A stretch of DNA of 64,000 bases from JAICMB01 sp035295125 (lineage in GTDB: Bacteria; Acidobacteriota; Terriglobia; Bryobacterales; Bryobacteraceae), in contig DATGJP010000117.1 in assembly GCA_035295125.1 (NCBI GenBank), positions 4,372 to 68,371 on the forward strand, given 5' to 3'. The translations under genes and the position numbers were made by a program. The notes beneath the pieces were generated by a model. The model did no database searches. It was not told the origin of the DNA and was given only the letters and a program-made list of their open reading frames with translations. Shown piece after piece: positions 16,580 through 25,069 of the stretch; position 1 is the first letter of the stretch, and each line of letters begins with the position of its first letter.

Positions 16580-17482
16580 ATGTATCTTCGGATGGCTAGT
16601 ATTGTGTTTACGGCGGCGGCCATGGTTATGGCGCAGGATCCCGCACCTCCCGCATCGCCCAAGCCCGACGATCCGGCTCAGCAAGCAGGGTGGCGGAAGA
16701 CGGATCCACCCAAGACTGACACAGCTAAGACCGATGTAGCCAAGGCTGACGCGGCTAAGGACGATCCAGCCGGCACGGATGCGCCACCGCCTGATGCCAG
16801 CCATACCTACACGGTCGCCACGGGGACGCGTATTCTACTGAACCTGATCAACAGCGTGAGCACCAAGAATGCCGCGGTGGGGGACCGGGTCTACCTGGAG
16901 ACAGCTTTCCCCATCCTTTCGGACGGCCGCATCGTCATACCGCCGGGCAGTTACGTGGCGGGGACCGTCACCGAGGTTAAGCGCGCGGGCAGGGTAAAAG
17001 GGCGTGGTGAGTTGTACGTCCGATTCGATTCGTTGACGCTTCCCAACGGTGTGACCCGCGATTTTCGCGCTCGCATCGGCAGCCTGGACGGCCGCTCCAA
17101 TGAGGAACTGGACCGTTCGGAAGGCAAGATCAAGAGCGAAGGCAACAAGGCCGGCGATCTGAAGACAATCGGCGAAGCAGCGGGCGCGGGCGCCAGCGTG
17201 GGAAGTATTGCGGGCATACCGAGCGGGCACGTGGGTATGGGTGCAGGAATTGGAGCCGCGGCAGGAGCCACCGCGGGATTGGTGGGCGTCTTGCTTTCGC
17301 GCGGACCCGAAGCCACGTTGGACAAAGGGTCCAGCATGGAGATGGTGCTGGACCGCAACCTGCAGTTTGATTCGAAAGAACTGGAAGGGATGTCGACCAC
17401 TAACCGGCCGGCATTGAACAGTGGGCCTGGGCCGCAGTCGAATAAGAAATCACAAGTGACCGGCCGCCGCTGGCCGCTCTAA
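16580..17482 (+). CDS. Exported protein with TrbI/VirB10-like domain and lysine-rich repeat
   Basis: 300 residues. A signal peptide (MASIVFTAAAMVMAQ; start 16580 or 16592) is followed by a proline-rich part and a short degenerate repeat (PKTDTAKTDVAKADAAKDD, residues about 45-65). The core GTRILLNLINSVSTKNAAVG, LSDGRIVIPPGSYVAGTV and GELYVRFDSLTLPNG resembles the barrel of TrbI/VirB10-type proteins, then a glycine-zipper stretch (GAGIGAAAGATAGLVGVLLS) suggests membrane contact. No conjugation genes are nearby, so this is the stand-alone acidobacterial form whose job is unknown. Confidence 0.7.
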   Translation: MYLRMASIVFTAAAMVMAQDPAPPASPKPDDPAQQAGWRKTDPPKTDTAKTDVAKADAAKDDPAGTDAPPPDASHTYTVATGTRILLNLINSVSTKNAAVGDRVYLETAFPILSDGRIVIPPGSYVAGTVTEVKRAGRVKGRGELYVRFDSLTLPNGVTRDFRARIGSLDGRSNEELDRSEGKIKSEGNKAGDLKTIGEAAGAGASVGSIAGIPSGHVGMGAGIGAAAGATAGLVGVLLSRGPEATLDKGSSMEMVLDRNLQFDSKELEGMSTTNRPALNSGPGPQSNKKSQVTGRRWPL

Positions 17483-17491
17483 GGGAGGGAT

Positions 17492-17518
17492 GCGCAGGCG
17501 AAATGAAATCGCCCGCGC
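17492..17518. repeat. Hairpin between convergent genes, dispersed-element family
   Basis: GCGC-A-GGCGA and TCGCC-C-GCGC enclose AATGAAA. It fills most of the short gap between the genes ending at 17482 and 17525 and can serve as a terminator for both. Confidence 0.65.
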
Positions 17519-17524
17519 CATGCG

Positions 17525-17752
17525 TCAAGCCGTCTTGCGCTCCATTGATGACGGACTCTCGGAGTCACGCGTGCGTTTTTTGCGGCTGCGCTTGCGCGCC
17601 AGTGCCTGCTTCACACGCTTCTTCTCGCCCGGCTTCAGGTAGAACGCGTGGCGTTTGATCTCCTTGATGATGTCCTCTTGCAGGACCTTTCGTTTGAAGC
17701 GCTTCAGAGCGCTATCCAGCGTTTCGCCTTCGTGTACGTAGATTTCAGCCAA
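17525..17752 (-). CDS. rpsU: 30S ribosomal protein bS21
   Basis: 75 residues. MAEIYVHEGETLDSALKRFK, then RKVLQEDIIKEIKRHAFYLK and a very basic C-terminal arm are the standard bS21 sequence. The protein joins the small subunit late and helps mRNA binding. It is divergent from the RRM gene at 17971, with a 218-bp shared upstream region. Confidence 0.95.
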   Translation of the reverse strand: MAEIYVHEGETLDSALKRFKRKVLQEDIIKEIKRHAFYLKPGEKKRVKQALARKRSRKKRTRDSESPSSMERKTA

Positions 17753-17970
17753 TGGGGAATCGTTCGCTTTCTGTCGTCCTAAGTAGTCGAGCTTTCAGTG
17801 TATCAAATTCTTCACCACCGTGATTTCGGCGGGCCTTAGTGGTAACCTGGAATGGTCTTTGCAACATCCACCCCCATCACGAGTGCCTCTTCGGCTTCGA
17901 TTTCCTGATCGTTTAGGTTGGGTCCCACAGCAATCCCGCAAAGACGAAATCATCTAGAAAGGAACCGACA
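17753..17970. promoter_or_regulatory. Shared upstream region of rpsU and the RRM protein gene
   Basis: No reading frame of interest lies in this 218-bp gap. It must hold the rpsU promoter on the minus strand and a long untranslated leader or promoter for the RRM gene on the plus strand, ending in AGAAAGGAACCGACA before the GTG start. Long leaders are usual for cold-induced RNA-binding genes; I could not define a fold. Confidence 0.4.
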
Positions 17971-18303
17971 GTGACCAACATATTCGTCGGGAATCTCAGC
18001 TATCAAACCACACAGGATGATTTGCACGCCGCCTTTTCGCAGTACGGCAACGTGGAGCGCGTGCACATTGTCACCGACCGGGACACGGGGCAACCGCGCG
18101 GGTTCGCATTCGTGGAAATGACGGACCCTAAAGAGGCTGAGACAGCGATTAACCAATTGAACGGGGCCAAGCTGAATGGCCGCGCCTTGAACGTCAACGA
18201 AGCACGTCCCAAACCCGCAGGCGGTGGTGGTGGGGGCGGCGGTCGCGGGGGGAATCGCGGCGGTGGTGGCGGCGGCGGACGCGGTTACGGCGGCCACCGA
18301 TAA
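17971..18303 (+). CDS. Glycine-rich RRM RNA-binding protein
   Basis: 110 residues from a GTG start with AAAGGA upstream. One RNA-recognition motif covers residues 1-80: RNP2 is IFVGNL and RNP1 is GFAFVEM. The tail is almost pure glycine with arginines (GGNRGGGGGGGRGYGGHR), like cyanobacterial and proteobacterial cold-shock Rbp proteins. These bind single-stranded RNA and are thought to act as chaperones in the cold. Adjacent to rpsU, as often seen with Rbp genes. Confidence 0.95.
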   Translation: MTNIFVGNLSYQTTQDDLHAAFSQYGNVERVHIVTDRDTGQPRGFAFVEMTDPKEAETAINQLNGAKLNGRALNVNEARPKPAGGGGGGGGRGGNRGGGGGGGRGYGGHR

Positions 18304-18333
18304 AGCGTAGAATGGGCAGAACGCAACAGCGTA

Positions 18334-19050
18334 ATGCCCGAGCTCAAACCGCTCCTCGACCAGCTTAGACGTCACTATGGCGCACCGGCTCTTCCGGCGG
18401 CTAAAGGTCCGTTCGAGCTCGTTCTCTGGGAGAACGCGTGCTACCTGCTGCCGGATGAGCGGCGCGCGCTCGTGTTCGAAGGTCTGAAATCGCAAGTCGG
18501 ACTGTCCCCTGACGCCATTCTGAAGGCCGACCGCGAGGTGCTGCTCGCGCTGGCGAAGATGGGCGGCATGCGTCCCGAGACACGGGTATTCCGCTGGCTT
18601 GAAATCGCTCGAGTCACCGCGACGCAGTTCGGCGGCGACCTGGACCAGGTCCTGAAGCAGCCGTATTCGGCGGCGAAGAAGGCGCTCAAGCAGTTTCCAT
18701 CCATCGGAGATCCCGGCGCGGAGAAGATCCTCTTGTTGTGCGGAGTGGGGCCGGGGCTGCCGCTCGAATCGAATGGTCTGCGGGTCCTGATTCGGGTGGG
18801 CTACGGGCGGGAACAGAAGAGCAACTACGGAGCGATGTACCGCTCGGTGGAGGAAGCACTGAACGGGCAATTGCCTAAAGGGGCAAAACAACTCGCGCAG
18901 GCGCACCTCTTATTGCGCCAGCACGGAAAGACAATCTGCAAAACCAACGGGCCGCTTTGTCACGCGTGCCCGTTGGTAGATTTGTGTGCTACTGGAAAAA
19001 AGCTGGTTACTTCTCCACGATTTGAGCCTTCATCGGCCCCAACACGCTGA
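18334..19050 (+). CDS. Endonuclease III-like HhH-GPD / iron-sulfur protein with altered catalytic residues
   Basis: 238 residues. The C-terminal iron-sulfur loop is perfect: C202-x6-C209-x2-C212-x5-C218. The helix-hairpin-helix is seen at FPSIGDPGAEKILL (121-134). In endonuclease III this hairpin reads GxxK with the catalytic lysine and is followed by VDTHVxRV with the catalytic aspartate. Here the lysine position is proline 127 and the aspartate position is glutamate 145 (LESNGLRV). So it is a clear relative of Nth but may have a different or no lyase activity. Its 3' end overlaps the convergent hemoglobin gene by 44 bp. Confidence 0.85.
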   Translation: MPELKPLLDQLRRHYGAPALPAAKGPFELVLWENACYLLPDERRALVFEGLKSQVGLSPDAILKADREVLLALAKMGGMRPETRVFRWLEIARVTATQFGGDLDQVLKQPYSAAKKALKQFPSIGDPGAEKILLLCGVGPGLPLESNGLRVLIRVGYGREQKSNYGAMYRSVEEALNGQLPKGAKQLAQAHLLLRQHGKTICKTNGPLCHACPLVDLCATGKKLVTSPRFEPSSAPTR

Positions 19051-19468
19051 GAAGGGTCTGCTTATCCTGCTCTTTGACGTTGAATTTATCCAGAGCGCCG
19101 ACGAGATCTTCCACAAGCGCGTTGAAATCGGCGCTGCTGATTCCCATACCCGCGTGGGCCGTCTTCATATCCTTGCCGTTATACTTGCACGGGCCGCCCG
19201 CTGCTTCACAGATCTGGTTCACGAGCTTCATTTTGAAACTCGCGAGCCGCTTCGGATCCGATGCGGTCTGCTGGAAGAAGCTGTTGATACGCGTGTCCGC
19301 GGCCACGCGGCTGACAAACTCGTCCACTACGGCGGTGATGGCCTTTTTGCCACCCAGACTCTTGTACAGCGCGTCATTGTGGCCGGCGTCGCCCGCGAAT
19401 ACCGCGGGAACCAGGGTCGATAAAGCCAGCAGCCCGATGAGCAGCGGCCTGATGATGTTGTTTCGCAT
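19007..19468 (-). CDS. Exported group 1 truncated hemoglobin
   Basis: 153 residues from the ATG at 19468 (GGGAGG lies close upstream; a TTG at 19483 is possible). A signal peptide (RPLLIGLLALSTLVPAVFAG) is followed by a 2-on-2 globin: LYKSLGGKKAITAVVDEFVS, FFQQTASDPKRLASFKMKL, and the proximal haem histidine in MKTAHAGMGIS. Truncated hemoglobins bind oxygen or nitric oxide; an exported one would act in the periplasm. The C-x-C pair in QICEAAGGPCKYNG is typical of this exported subgroup. The role here is not known. Confidence 0.88.
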   Translation of the reverse strand: MRNNIIRPLLIGLLALSTLVPAVFAGDAGHNDALYKSLGGKKAITAVVDEFVSRVAADTRINSFFQQTASDPKRLASFKMKLVNQICEAAGGPCKYNGKDMKTAHAGMGISSADFNALVEDLVGALDKFNVKEQDKQTLLSVLGPMKAQIVEK

Positions 19469-19483
19469 ATGCCTCCCGATCAA

Positions 19484-19913
19484 CTCGATTTTGATTTCCT
19501 CTTTGTGAGGGTTCAGTGGTCAATACGAAGCCGATGAAGATTCGGATTTCCGGCAGTGAAACATTCGAGGTATACACGGTTTGTTTGATTCTTGCGTTCA
19601 GGTATGCCGCTGTTGGAGAAAGCGTTTTCGCGCGGAGGATCTATCAAATACGTCGGTGCCGCAGACGTCTTTGCGGTCGCTTTTCAGGTGACATCCAAAG
19701 GGCAGGCTGAATGCTTGCTCCACCCTTTCATTTCCTCAAAGCGGGCGGGGACAGGAAGAATCCGGAAAATGAGGGTCCGCCCCGACGATAACACGCCGGG
19801 GCGGTCAGTGTAGGTAAGGGAGTTTCCCCCCTCGGAGTTGATTATACGGGAAATCCGGACAAAAGAGAACGTTTTTTATTTGATAAGTCCACGTGGGATA
19901 TGCTGGAACGATC
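19484..19913. other. Intergenic region with a dispersed-repeat fragment
   Basis: 430 bases upstream of both the hemoglobin gene (minus) and the amidase gene (plus). GGCAGGCTGAATGCTTGCTCCACCCTTTC (19701 onward) is a fragment of the dispersed GC element. CCCCGACGATAACACGCCGGGGCGG at about 19781-19804 is an imperfect hairpin. The short frames here look like chance. Nothing else stands out. Confidence 0.5.
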
Positions 19914-21431
19914 ATGCCCGTGAAGAAACCCACGCGACAGGAAATGGCGGCCATGTGTCTCGAACTCGGCTTCCACATGACGCAATCCGAAATCGATGCG
20001 TATCTCGACCTGATGAATGTACCCGTGGCATCCTACAACGCACTCGAACTGCTTCCCGACGAGCTACCCGCGGTGCAATACCCTCGTACACCGGGATATC
20101 AGCCATCCGCGGCCGAGAATCCGTACAATGCGTGGTATTACAAAACCTGGGTGGCGGGCGCGCCGGCTGGAATGCTTCAGGGCAAACGCATTGCTCTGAA
20201 GGACAACGTCTGCCTGGCGGGCGTCCCGATGATGAACGGCGCATCCACGCTCCAGGGCTACGTGCCGGATATTGACGCGACCATCGTCACACGAATTCTG
20301 GATGCGGGCGGCACCATCATAGGCAAGGCGCACTGCGAATATTTCTGTTTCTCGGGAGGCAGCCACACCAGCGCGCTTGGACCAGTGGTCAACCCGCGCA
20401 AGCCGGGTTATTCCTCGGGCGGATCGTCGTCGGGCAGCGCGGCGCTCGTGGCAGCCGGCGAAGTCGACATGGCGATTGGCGGCGACCAGGGCGGCTCGAT
20501 CCGAATTCCTTCGGCATGTTGCGGAACGATCGGCATGAAGCCTACGCACGGCTTGGTTCCATATACCGGCATCATGCCGATCGAGCTCACGCTCGACCAT
20601 ACCGGACCGATTACAGCCACCGTGAGCGACAATGCGCTCCTATTGGAGGTGATCGCCGGACCTGACGGGCTCGATCCGCGGCAGGCCGGGGTCATTACTG
20701 CCGCCTACACAGAGGCGCTGCGCACAGACATCCACGATCTTCGAATCGGCGTGGTGCGGGAAGGTTTCGGTCATGCCGTATCCGAGCCCGATGTCGACGC
20801 CCTGGTGTACCGGGGAGCGGAGCGATTCCGTGCCATTGGCGCATATGTCGACGACGTTTCGATTCCCATGCACCTCACCGGGCCCGTGATCTGGTCGGCC
20901 ATCGCTCACGAGGGCGCTACCTGGCAAATGATGCTCGGGAATGGCTTCGGAATGAACTGGCGCGGGCTTTATGTGACCAGCTTACACAAAGCCCATGACG
21001 CCTGGCGCACGCACGCGGATGAGCTGTCGGAGTCGCTCAAGGTCACGATGCTGATGGGCTATCACATGCTTAAGAAGCATCGCGGCTATCATTACGCCAA
21101 GGCGCAGAACCTGTCGCGGCGTTTGCGGGCCGCCTACGATGAGGCGCTGTCGCGTTACGATCTGCTGCTGATGCCTACGCTCCCGATGAAGGCGACGAAG
21201 TTACCGGGGCCCGAGGCCTCGATTGGCGAGATCTGCCAGCGCGCCTTCGAAATGCTCCCGAATACATGCCCCTTCGATGTCACCGGGCACCCGGCCATCA
21301 GCATTCCTTGTGGGTCGGCTGACGGCCTTCCCGCCGGGTTGATGCTCATCGGCAAACACTGCCAGGAATCGACTATTTACCGCGCCGCGTATGCATTTGA
21401 GCAGTCCGGCGGCACGCAACTCGGAGCGTAA
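19914..21431 (+). CDS. Amidase (amidase-signature family)
   Basis: 505 residues from the ATG at 19914, preceded by TGGAACG. The Ser-cisSer-Lys triad is visible: lysine in GKRIALKDNVCLAG, the cis-serine and nucleophile in GYSSGGSSSGSAALVA and GGDQGGSIRIPS. The family splits carbon-nitrogen amide bonds in small amides or peptides. Glutamine-specific GatA features cannot be confirmed, and no gatB or gatC is adjacent, so a catabolic amidase is preferred. No export signal. It is probably monocistronic; msrA starts 45 bases later. Confidence 0.92.
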   Translation: MPVKKPTRQEMAAMCLELGFHMTQSEIDAYLDLMNVPVASYNALELLPDELPAVQYPRTPGYQPSAAENPYNAWYYKTWVAGAPAGMLQGKRIALKDNVCLAGVPMMNGASTLQGYVPDIDATIVTRILDAGGTIIGKAHCEYFCFSGGSHTSALGPVVNPRKPGYSSGGSSSGSAALVAAGEVDMAIGGDQGGSIRIPSACCGTIGMKPTHGLVPYTGIMPIELTLDHTGPITATVSDNALLLEVIAGPDGLDPRQAGVITAAYTEALRTDIHDLRIGVVREGFGHAVSEPDVDALVYRGAERFRAIGAYVDDVSIPMHLTGPVIWSAIAHEGATWQMMLGNGFGMNWRGLYVTSLHKAHDAWRTHADELSESLKVTMLMGYHMLKKHRGYHYAKAQNLSRRLRAAYDEALSRYDLLLMPTLPMKATKLPGPEASIGEICQRAFEMLPNTCPFDVTGHPAISIPCGSADGLPAGLMLIGKHCQESTIYRAAYAFEQSGGTQLGA

Positions 21432-21476
21432 CTTCCCAGTCGGGAACGTCGTATACAATAAGCGAGGCGAAAGTCA

Positions 21477-22133
21477 ATGTATAAAACACCCAGAATTTTG
21501 CTTTGTTCGCTCGCGGGTCTAACGCTCGCGTGCGCGGCTTCGAAAAACCCCTTTCCCGAGCCGTCGGTCGGAGCAACGCCCGACGCGGCGAAGGGGAAGC
21601 AGACCGCAGTGCTCGCGGGAGGCTGCTTCTGGGGTGTCGACGCGGTATTCAAGCAGATCAAAGGCGTCAGCGAGGTTGTCTCCGGTTTTTCGGGAGGCGA
21701 GGCGAATACGGCGCACTACGAAAGGGTCAGCGAAGGAAATACAGGCCATGCTGAATCGGTGAAAATCACTTACGATCCGTCACAGGTTTCATACGGGCAA
21801 CTGCTCAAGGTGTTTTTCGCAGTCGCTCACGACCCGACGGAAAAGAACCGTCAGGGTCCCGACTTTGGGACTCAGTATCGCTCCGTCATTTTCTATGTAA
21901 ATGAGGAGCAGAAGCACATCGCCGAGTCATACATCGCGCAGTTGAATGCGGCGCACGTGTTCAAGAAGCCGATTGTCACCGAGGTTGTGCCATACAAGGC
22001 GTTTTATGCCGCAGAAGAATATCACCAGAATTTTCTGGAGCGCAATCCGACCTATCCGTACATCGTCTATAACGATCTGCCGAAGCTCGACCACCTGAAG
22101 CACGAGTTTCCGGAGATGGTGAAGGGCAAGTGA
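21477..22133 (+). CDS. msrA: Peptide methionine-S-sulfoxide reductase, exported
   Basis: 218 residues. The catalytic cysteine is C50 in AVLAGGCFWGVDAVF; GFSGGEANTAHYERVSEGNTGHAESVKITYD and FGTQYRSVIFY are the other MsrA hallmarks. An N-terminal hydrophobic stretch ending in LTLAC (cysteine 19) suggests export, perhaps as a lipoprotein, so it would repair oxidised proteins outside the cytoplasm. Its stop overlaps the start of the aldolase-like gene by one base, so both are co-translated. Confidence 0.94.
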   Translation: MYKTPRILLCSLAGLTLACAASKNPFPEPSVGATPDAAKGKQTAVLAGGCFWGVDAVFKQIKGVSEVVSGFSGGEANTAHYERVSEGNTGHAESVKITYDPSQVSYGQLLKVFFAVAHDPTEKNRQGPDFGTQYRSVIFYVNEEQKHIAESYIAQLNAAHVFKKPIVTEVVPYKAFYAAEEYHQNFLERNPTYPYIVYNDLPKLDHLKHEFPEMVKGK

Positions 22134-22951
22134 TGTTGCGGCGACTGGCTGTGCTCGCGGCGTTCGGCGCGCTGGCCGTCAGCGCGCAGATGAAGATCTA
22201 CAACACCGTCAAACAGAAGCTTGCCGCGGGCAAGCCCGTCGTCGGTGCGACGATATTCTCGCCGGATCCGAATATTTATTGCGCGATGGCCAATGCCGGC
22301 TATGACTATCTGTGGATCGAGATGCAGCACAGCCCGCTGACCTATGGCGACGTTTCTAAGATGATCTGGGCTTGCCGCGGAGCACCGGCCATTCCTTTCA
22401 TCCGCGTGCCGGATGCAACGGAGAGCGATATTCAGAAGGCAACGGACATCGGTGCGCTCGGGATCATTGTGCCGACGGTGGATACGGTGGAGAAAGCTGA
22501 GGCGGCGGTGAAATGGTCGCGATATCCGCCGCAAGGCCGCCGCAGCCAGGGCGCCGGGCAGTATGGCGCGCTATACGGCAGCGATTATCACCAGACCATC
22601 AATGAAAACATGATGGTGGTGATCATGATCGAGACGCCGATCGGAGTGGATAACGCGGAAAAGATCGCATCCGTTCCGGGAATCGACGTGATTTTCGCCG
22701 CCAGCACCGACCTCGGCAACTTCTCCGGTCTGAAGCAGGGTGAGCCGGGGTACGAAAAGATGGTGAAGCGCATTCACGATGTGACGCTCGACCATAAGAT
22801 CTGGCTCGGAGGCCCTCAGGCGTGGCGTGATCGGCAGGGATTCACATTCTTCCAAGGTCCGGGTGAAGCGCAGATCCTGCGCCTGGGGGCTCAAGTGAAC
22901 CTCAAAGAGAAGGGCGGGACGGCGCCGACGGAAGGCGCGGAGAAGAAGTAG
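22133..22951 (+). CDS. HpcH/HpaI aldolase-family protein with signal peptide
   Basis: 272 residues from the ATG at 22133 overlapping the msrA stop. The class II aldolase barrel is recognisable: GATIFSPDPNIYCAMANAGY, YLWIEMQHSPL, the arginine in PFIRVPD, the metal ligands in MIETPIGVDN and VIFAASTDLGNFSG. The usual enzymes cleave 4-hydroxy-2-oxo acids in the cytoplasm. This one begins MLRRLAVLAAFGALAVSAQ, a good signal peptide, so it should be exported. Coupling to an exported msrA is odd and unexplained. Confidence 0.85.
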   Translation: MLRRLAVLAAFGALAVSAQMKIYNTVKQKLAAGKPVVGATIFSPDPNIYCAMANAGYDYLWIEMQHSPLTYGDVSKMIWACRGAPAIPFIRVPDATESDIQKATDIGALGIIVPTVDTVEKAEAAVKWSRYPPQGRRSQGAGQYGALYGSDYHQTINENMMVVIMIETPIGVDNAEKIASVPGIDVIFAASTDLGNFSGLKQGEPGYEKMVKRIHDVTLDHKIWLGGPQAWRDRQGFTFFQGPGEAQILRLGAQVNLKEKGGTAPTEGAEKK

Positions 22952-23034
22952 ACGCAGAGACACCTATCCGCAGGGCGTCGATTGCAAAAGGCTCGAGAAA
23001 CATGCGGGGGCTTTAGAACGGCATGCTTCTCAAG

Positions 23035-23100
23035 CCCGTGGCAGAAGTCTTTGAGAGCGGCTTGCACAGGCGAAACCGCCTGCCCAACTTCTGCCATGGG
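23035..23100. repeat. Dispersed palindromic element with long outer arms
   Basis: Outer arms 23035-23048 (CCCGTGGCAGAAGT) and 23087-23100 pair with one mismatch; inside, AGGCG-AAA-CCGCCT forms a second hairpin. It lies between convergent genes ending at 22951 and 23171; the 22952-23170 gap holds no gene. Confidence 0.75.
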
Positions 23101-23170
23101 CTGCCGGGGGAACCCGGCCACTTCCCAAGAAGTGGTGTAACTAAACCCAGTGCTGATTCAACGGGAGCTT

Positions 23171-24217
23171 TCAAGCGATATGGGCGCCTTGGGTTTCCAC
23201 ATACACCGCGTAAAGCGACTGCCCGGCTGTCATGAACAAGCGATTGCGCTTGGTTCCCCCAAAGCAGACATTGGCGCAGATCTCGGGTAGAAGGATCATG
23301 CCCATCCGCATGCCCTCCGGATCGTAAATGTGGACACCATCATAACCAGGTCCAACCCAACCGGAACCGACCCAGATGTTTCCGTCTATATCGGCGCGAA
23401 TTCCGTCGGCGAGGCCGGAACCTTTGCCGGCCAGTTCGGTTGAGATGTAGCGGCGACCCTTGCCCAGCTTCGTGCCGTCGATCACGTCATAGACCTGAAT
23501 GATGTTCGGCGCCTGAGGATAATGCGTCGAGCCGGTATCGCAGATGTAGAGCTTATGATAATCGGGCGAGAAACAAAGCCCGTTGGGCTTGTATAACTCG
23601 TCGCTTACCATCGTCAGGGCCCCGGTCTTGCCGTCGATCCGGTAAACAGCTTCTTTTAACTGCAAGTCGGCCTTCTTGCCCTCATAGTTGCCGAGAATTC
23701 CATAACCGGGATCAGTGAACCAGACTCCGCCGTCCGGATGCACCACGATATCGTTCGGCGCGTTGAAGGGTTTGCCATTCCATTTGTCGGCCAGCACGCT
23801 TACGGAGCCGTTGTGCTCGTAACGAACCACGCGTCTGTTGAAGTGCTCGCAGGAAAGCTGACGGCCCTGGTAATCGAACGTATTGCCGTTGCTGTAGCCG
23901 CTCGGATTGCGGAATACGCTAACGTGCCCGTCCTCCTCGAGCCAGCGCATCTGGACGTTATTGGGAATGTCACTGAACACCAGGTAGCGCCCTTCGCCGT
24001 TCCAGGCCGGTCCCTCGGCCCATGACATTCCGGTATGCAGACGTTTTATCGAGGTGTTTCCGATTTTGTACTTCGCAAATTTCTTATCGATGGTGATTAC
24101 GTCGGGATCGGGATAACGGATGGGGTTCCTGCCGCTCCAGTCGCGTTCCGCGGTCTGCGCGCGAAGAGCGGCTGCGCCAAGGGATGCCGCCAGAAACGTG
24201 CGGCGGTCAGATTTCAT
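23171..24217 (-). CDS. SMP-30/gluconolactonase-family beta-propeller with Tat signal
   Basis: 348 residues from the ATG at 24217. SDRRTFLAASLGAAALRAQ is a twin-arginine signal. The propeller carries the family's calcium and active-site pieces: MSWAEGPAWNGEGRYLVFSD with the metal glutamate, FNAPNDIVVHPDGGVWFTDP, PNGLCFSPDYHKLYICDTG and ADGIRADIDGNIWVGS. Members open sugar lactones such as gluconolactone in the periplasm, or other esters. It stands alone between two dispersed repeats. Confidence 0.9.
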   Translation of the reverse strand: MKSDRRTFLAASLGAAALRAQTAERDWSGRNPIRYPDPDVITIDKKFAKYKIGNTSIKRLHTGMSWAEGPAWNGEGRYLVFSDIPNNVQMRWLEEDGHVSVFRNPSGYSNGNTFDYQGRQLSCEHFNRRVVRYEHNGSVSVLADKWNGKPFNAPNDIVVHPDGGVWFTDPGYGILGNYEGKKADLQLKEAVYRIDGKTGALTMVSDELYKPNGLCFSPDYHKLYICDTGSTHYPQAPNIIQVYDVIDGTKLGKGRRYISTELAGKGSGLADGIRADIDGNIWVGSGWVGPGYDGVHIYDPEGMRMGMILLPEICANVCFGGTKRNRLFMTAGQSLYAVYVETQGAHIA

Positions 24218-24292
24218 AGCATTCGCAGTATACCAACGGTCCAGAGGCAAGGGATTTAGCCTGTCGCTATGGACCGCGGGTCCACAAAGCGA

Positions 24293-24395
24293 GTGAAACA
24301 AGGTCGCGCAGTGGTTTCGTTTCGCCTGTGCGTTGTCGGTGAGGTCCAAGACAGGCGAATCGGCGTGCTTCACCCTTCCACAGCCTTCCAAACCT
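24293..24395. repeat. Dispersed palindromic element, degenerate
   Basis: Two GC hairpin halves (CGCGCAGTGG...CGCCTGTGCG and GACAGGCGAATCGGCGTGC) run into TTCACCCTTCCACAGCC, the reverse of the TGTGGAAGGGTGAA core found elsewhere. It fills the gap between the SMP-30 start and the immunity-like gene. Confidence 0.65.
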
Positions 24396-24402
24396 GAGAA
24401 AG

Positions 24403-25041
24403 CTACGAACTCTCGGGCACAAGTTCGTACGCGGAGGGAACTGCCATGGTCAGATACCATTCCCAGAATTGCCTGCGGCGAATGGTGCTGTCCGAAAGGC
24501 TCGATTCTCCCTCGCTGCAATGCGAGGCGCTAGCCAACAGCGCAGGGTCCCATTCGTCGGGCAGGTCACCGGGTCTGTCTTCGCCGCTGTCGTCAAACCG
24601 GCCCGGATCAAAGTCCTCATCGCGAAAGGCGACGCTCACGGTCTTGGCAGCCGCGGCGCCTGCATAATAAGCGGCCGCAGACAGCTTCTCAGACATCGCA
24701 TCGAGCCTCGTCCAGAAGTCGTGGGCGGCCTTCCAGGCCTCTTCGCGAGTTACCTGTCCTTCGATGAAACGGCGCGCCAGGACGGTCAGTTGCGTGGGGA
24801 TGGTGTCACCGGGGACGACCACCGACCAGTGATCGACAACCAGTTGGGCACACAAAATCCCCAGGCTGGTCCGCCGCTGCAGACCGGTGCCCGGCACAGC
24901 CATCTCGCCCCTTTTTAAGCGAGGGCCCATGGCCGCCCAAATCCTCTGCCGGTGCCCGAGCGTCAGCCGACCCTCTTGGTTGCGCTCAATGCTATCCCGC
25001 GCTTCTGTGATTCTCTGCTCCAGTTCTTTGCTGATTGCCAT
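24403..25041 (-). CDS. Imm5-like putative immunity protein
   Basis: 212 residues from the ATG at 25041. It is mostly helical, opening with GRLTLGHRQRIWAAMGPRLK and ending with EWDPALLASASHCSEG, a strand of serines, then RRRQFWEWYLTMAVPSAYEL. The W-D-x-x-x-x-A-S-x-A segment followed by FWxWYLxxAVPxA is the pattern I remember for the Imm5 family of immunity proteins in polymorphic toxin systems. It lies 28 bases after the putative toxin gene in the same direction, the standard toxin-immunity order. If so, it would bind and block that toxin inside the cell. The family call is from memory. Confidence 0.6.
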   Translation of the reverse strand: MAISKELEQRITEARDSIERNQEGRLTLGHRQRIWAAMGPRLKRGEMAVPGTGLQRRTSLGILCAQLVVDHWSVVVPGDTIPTQLTVLARRFIEGQVTREEAWKAAHDFWTRLDAMSEKLSAAAYYAGAAAAKTVSVAFRDEDFDPGRFDDSGEDRPGDLPDEWDPALLASASHCSEGESSLSDSTIRRRQFWEWYLTMAVPSAYELVPESS

Positions 25042-25069
25042 AATCGTTAGCAATGCCCTTATACTGCAG

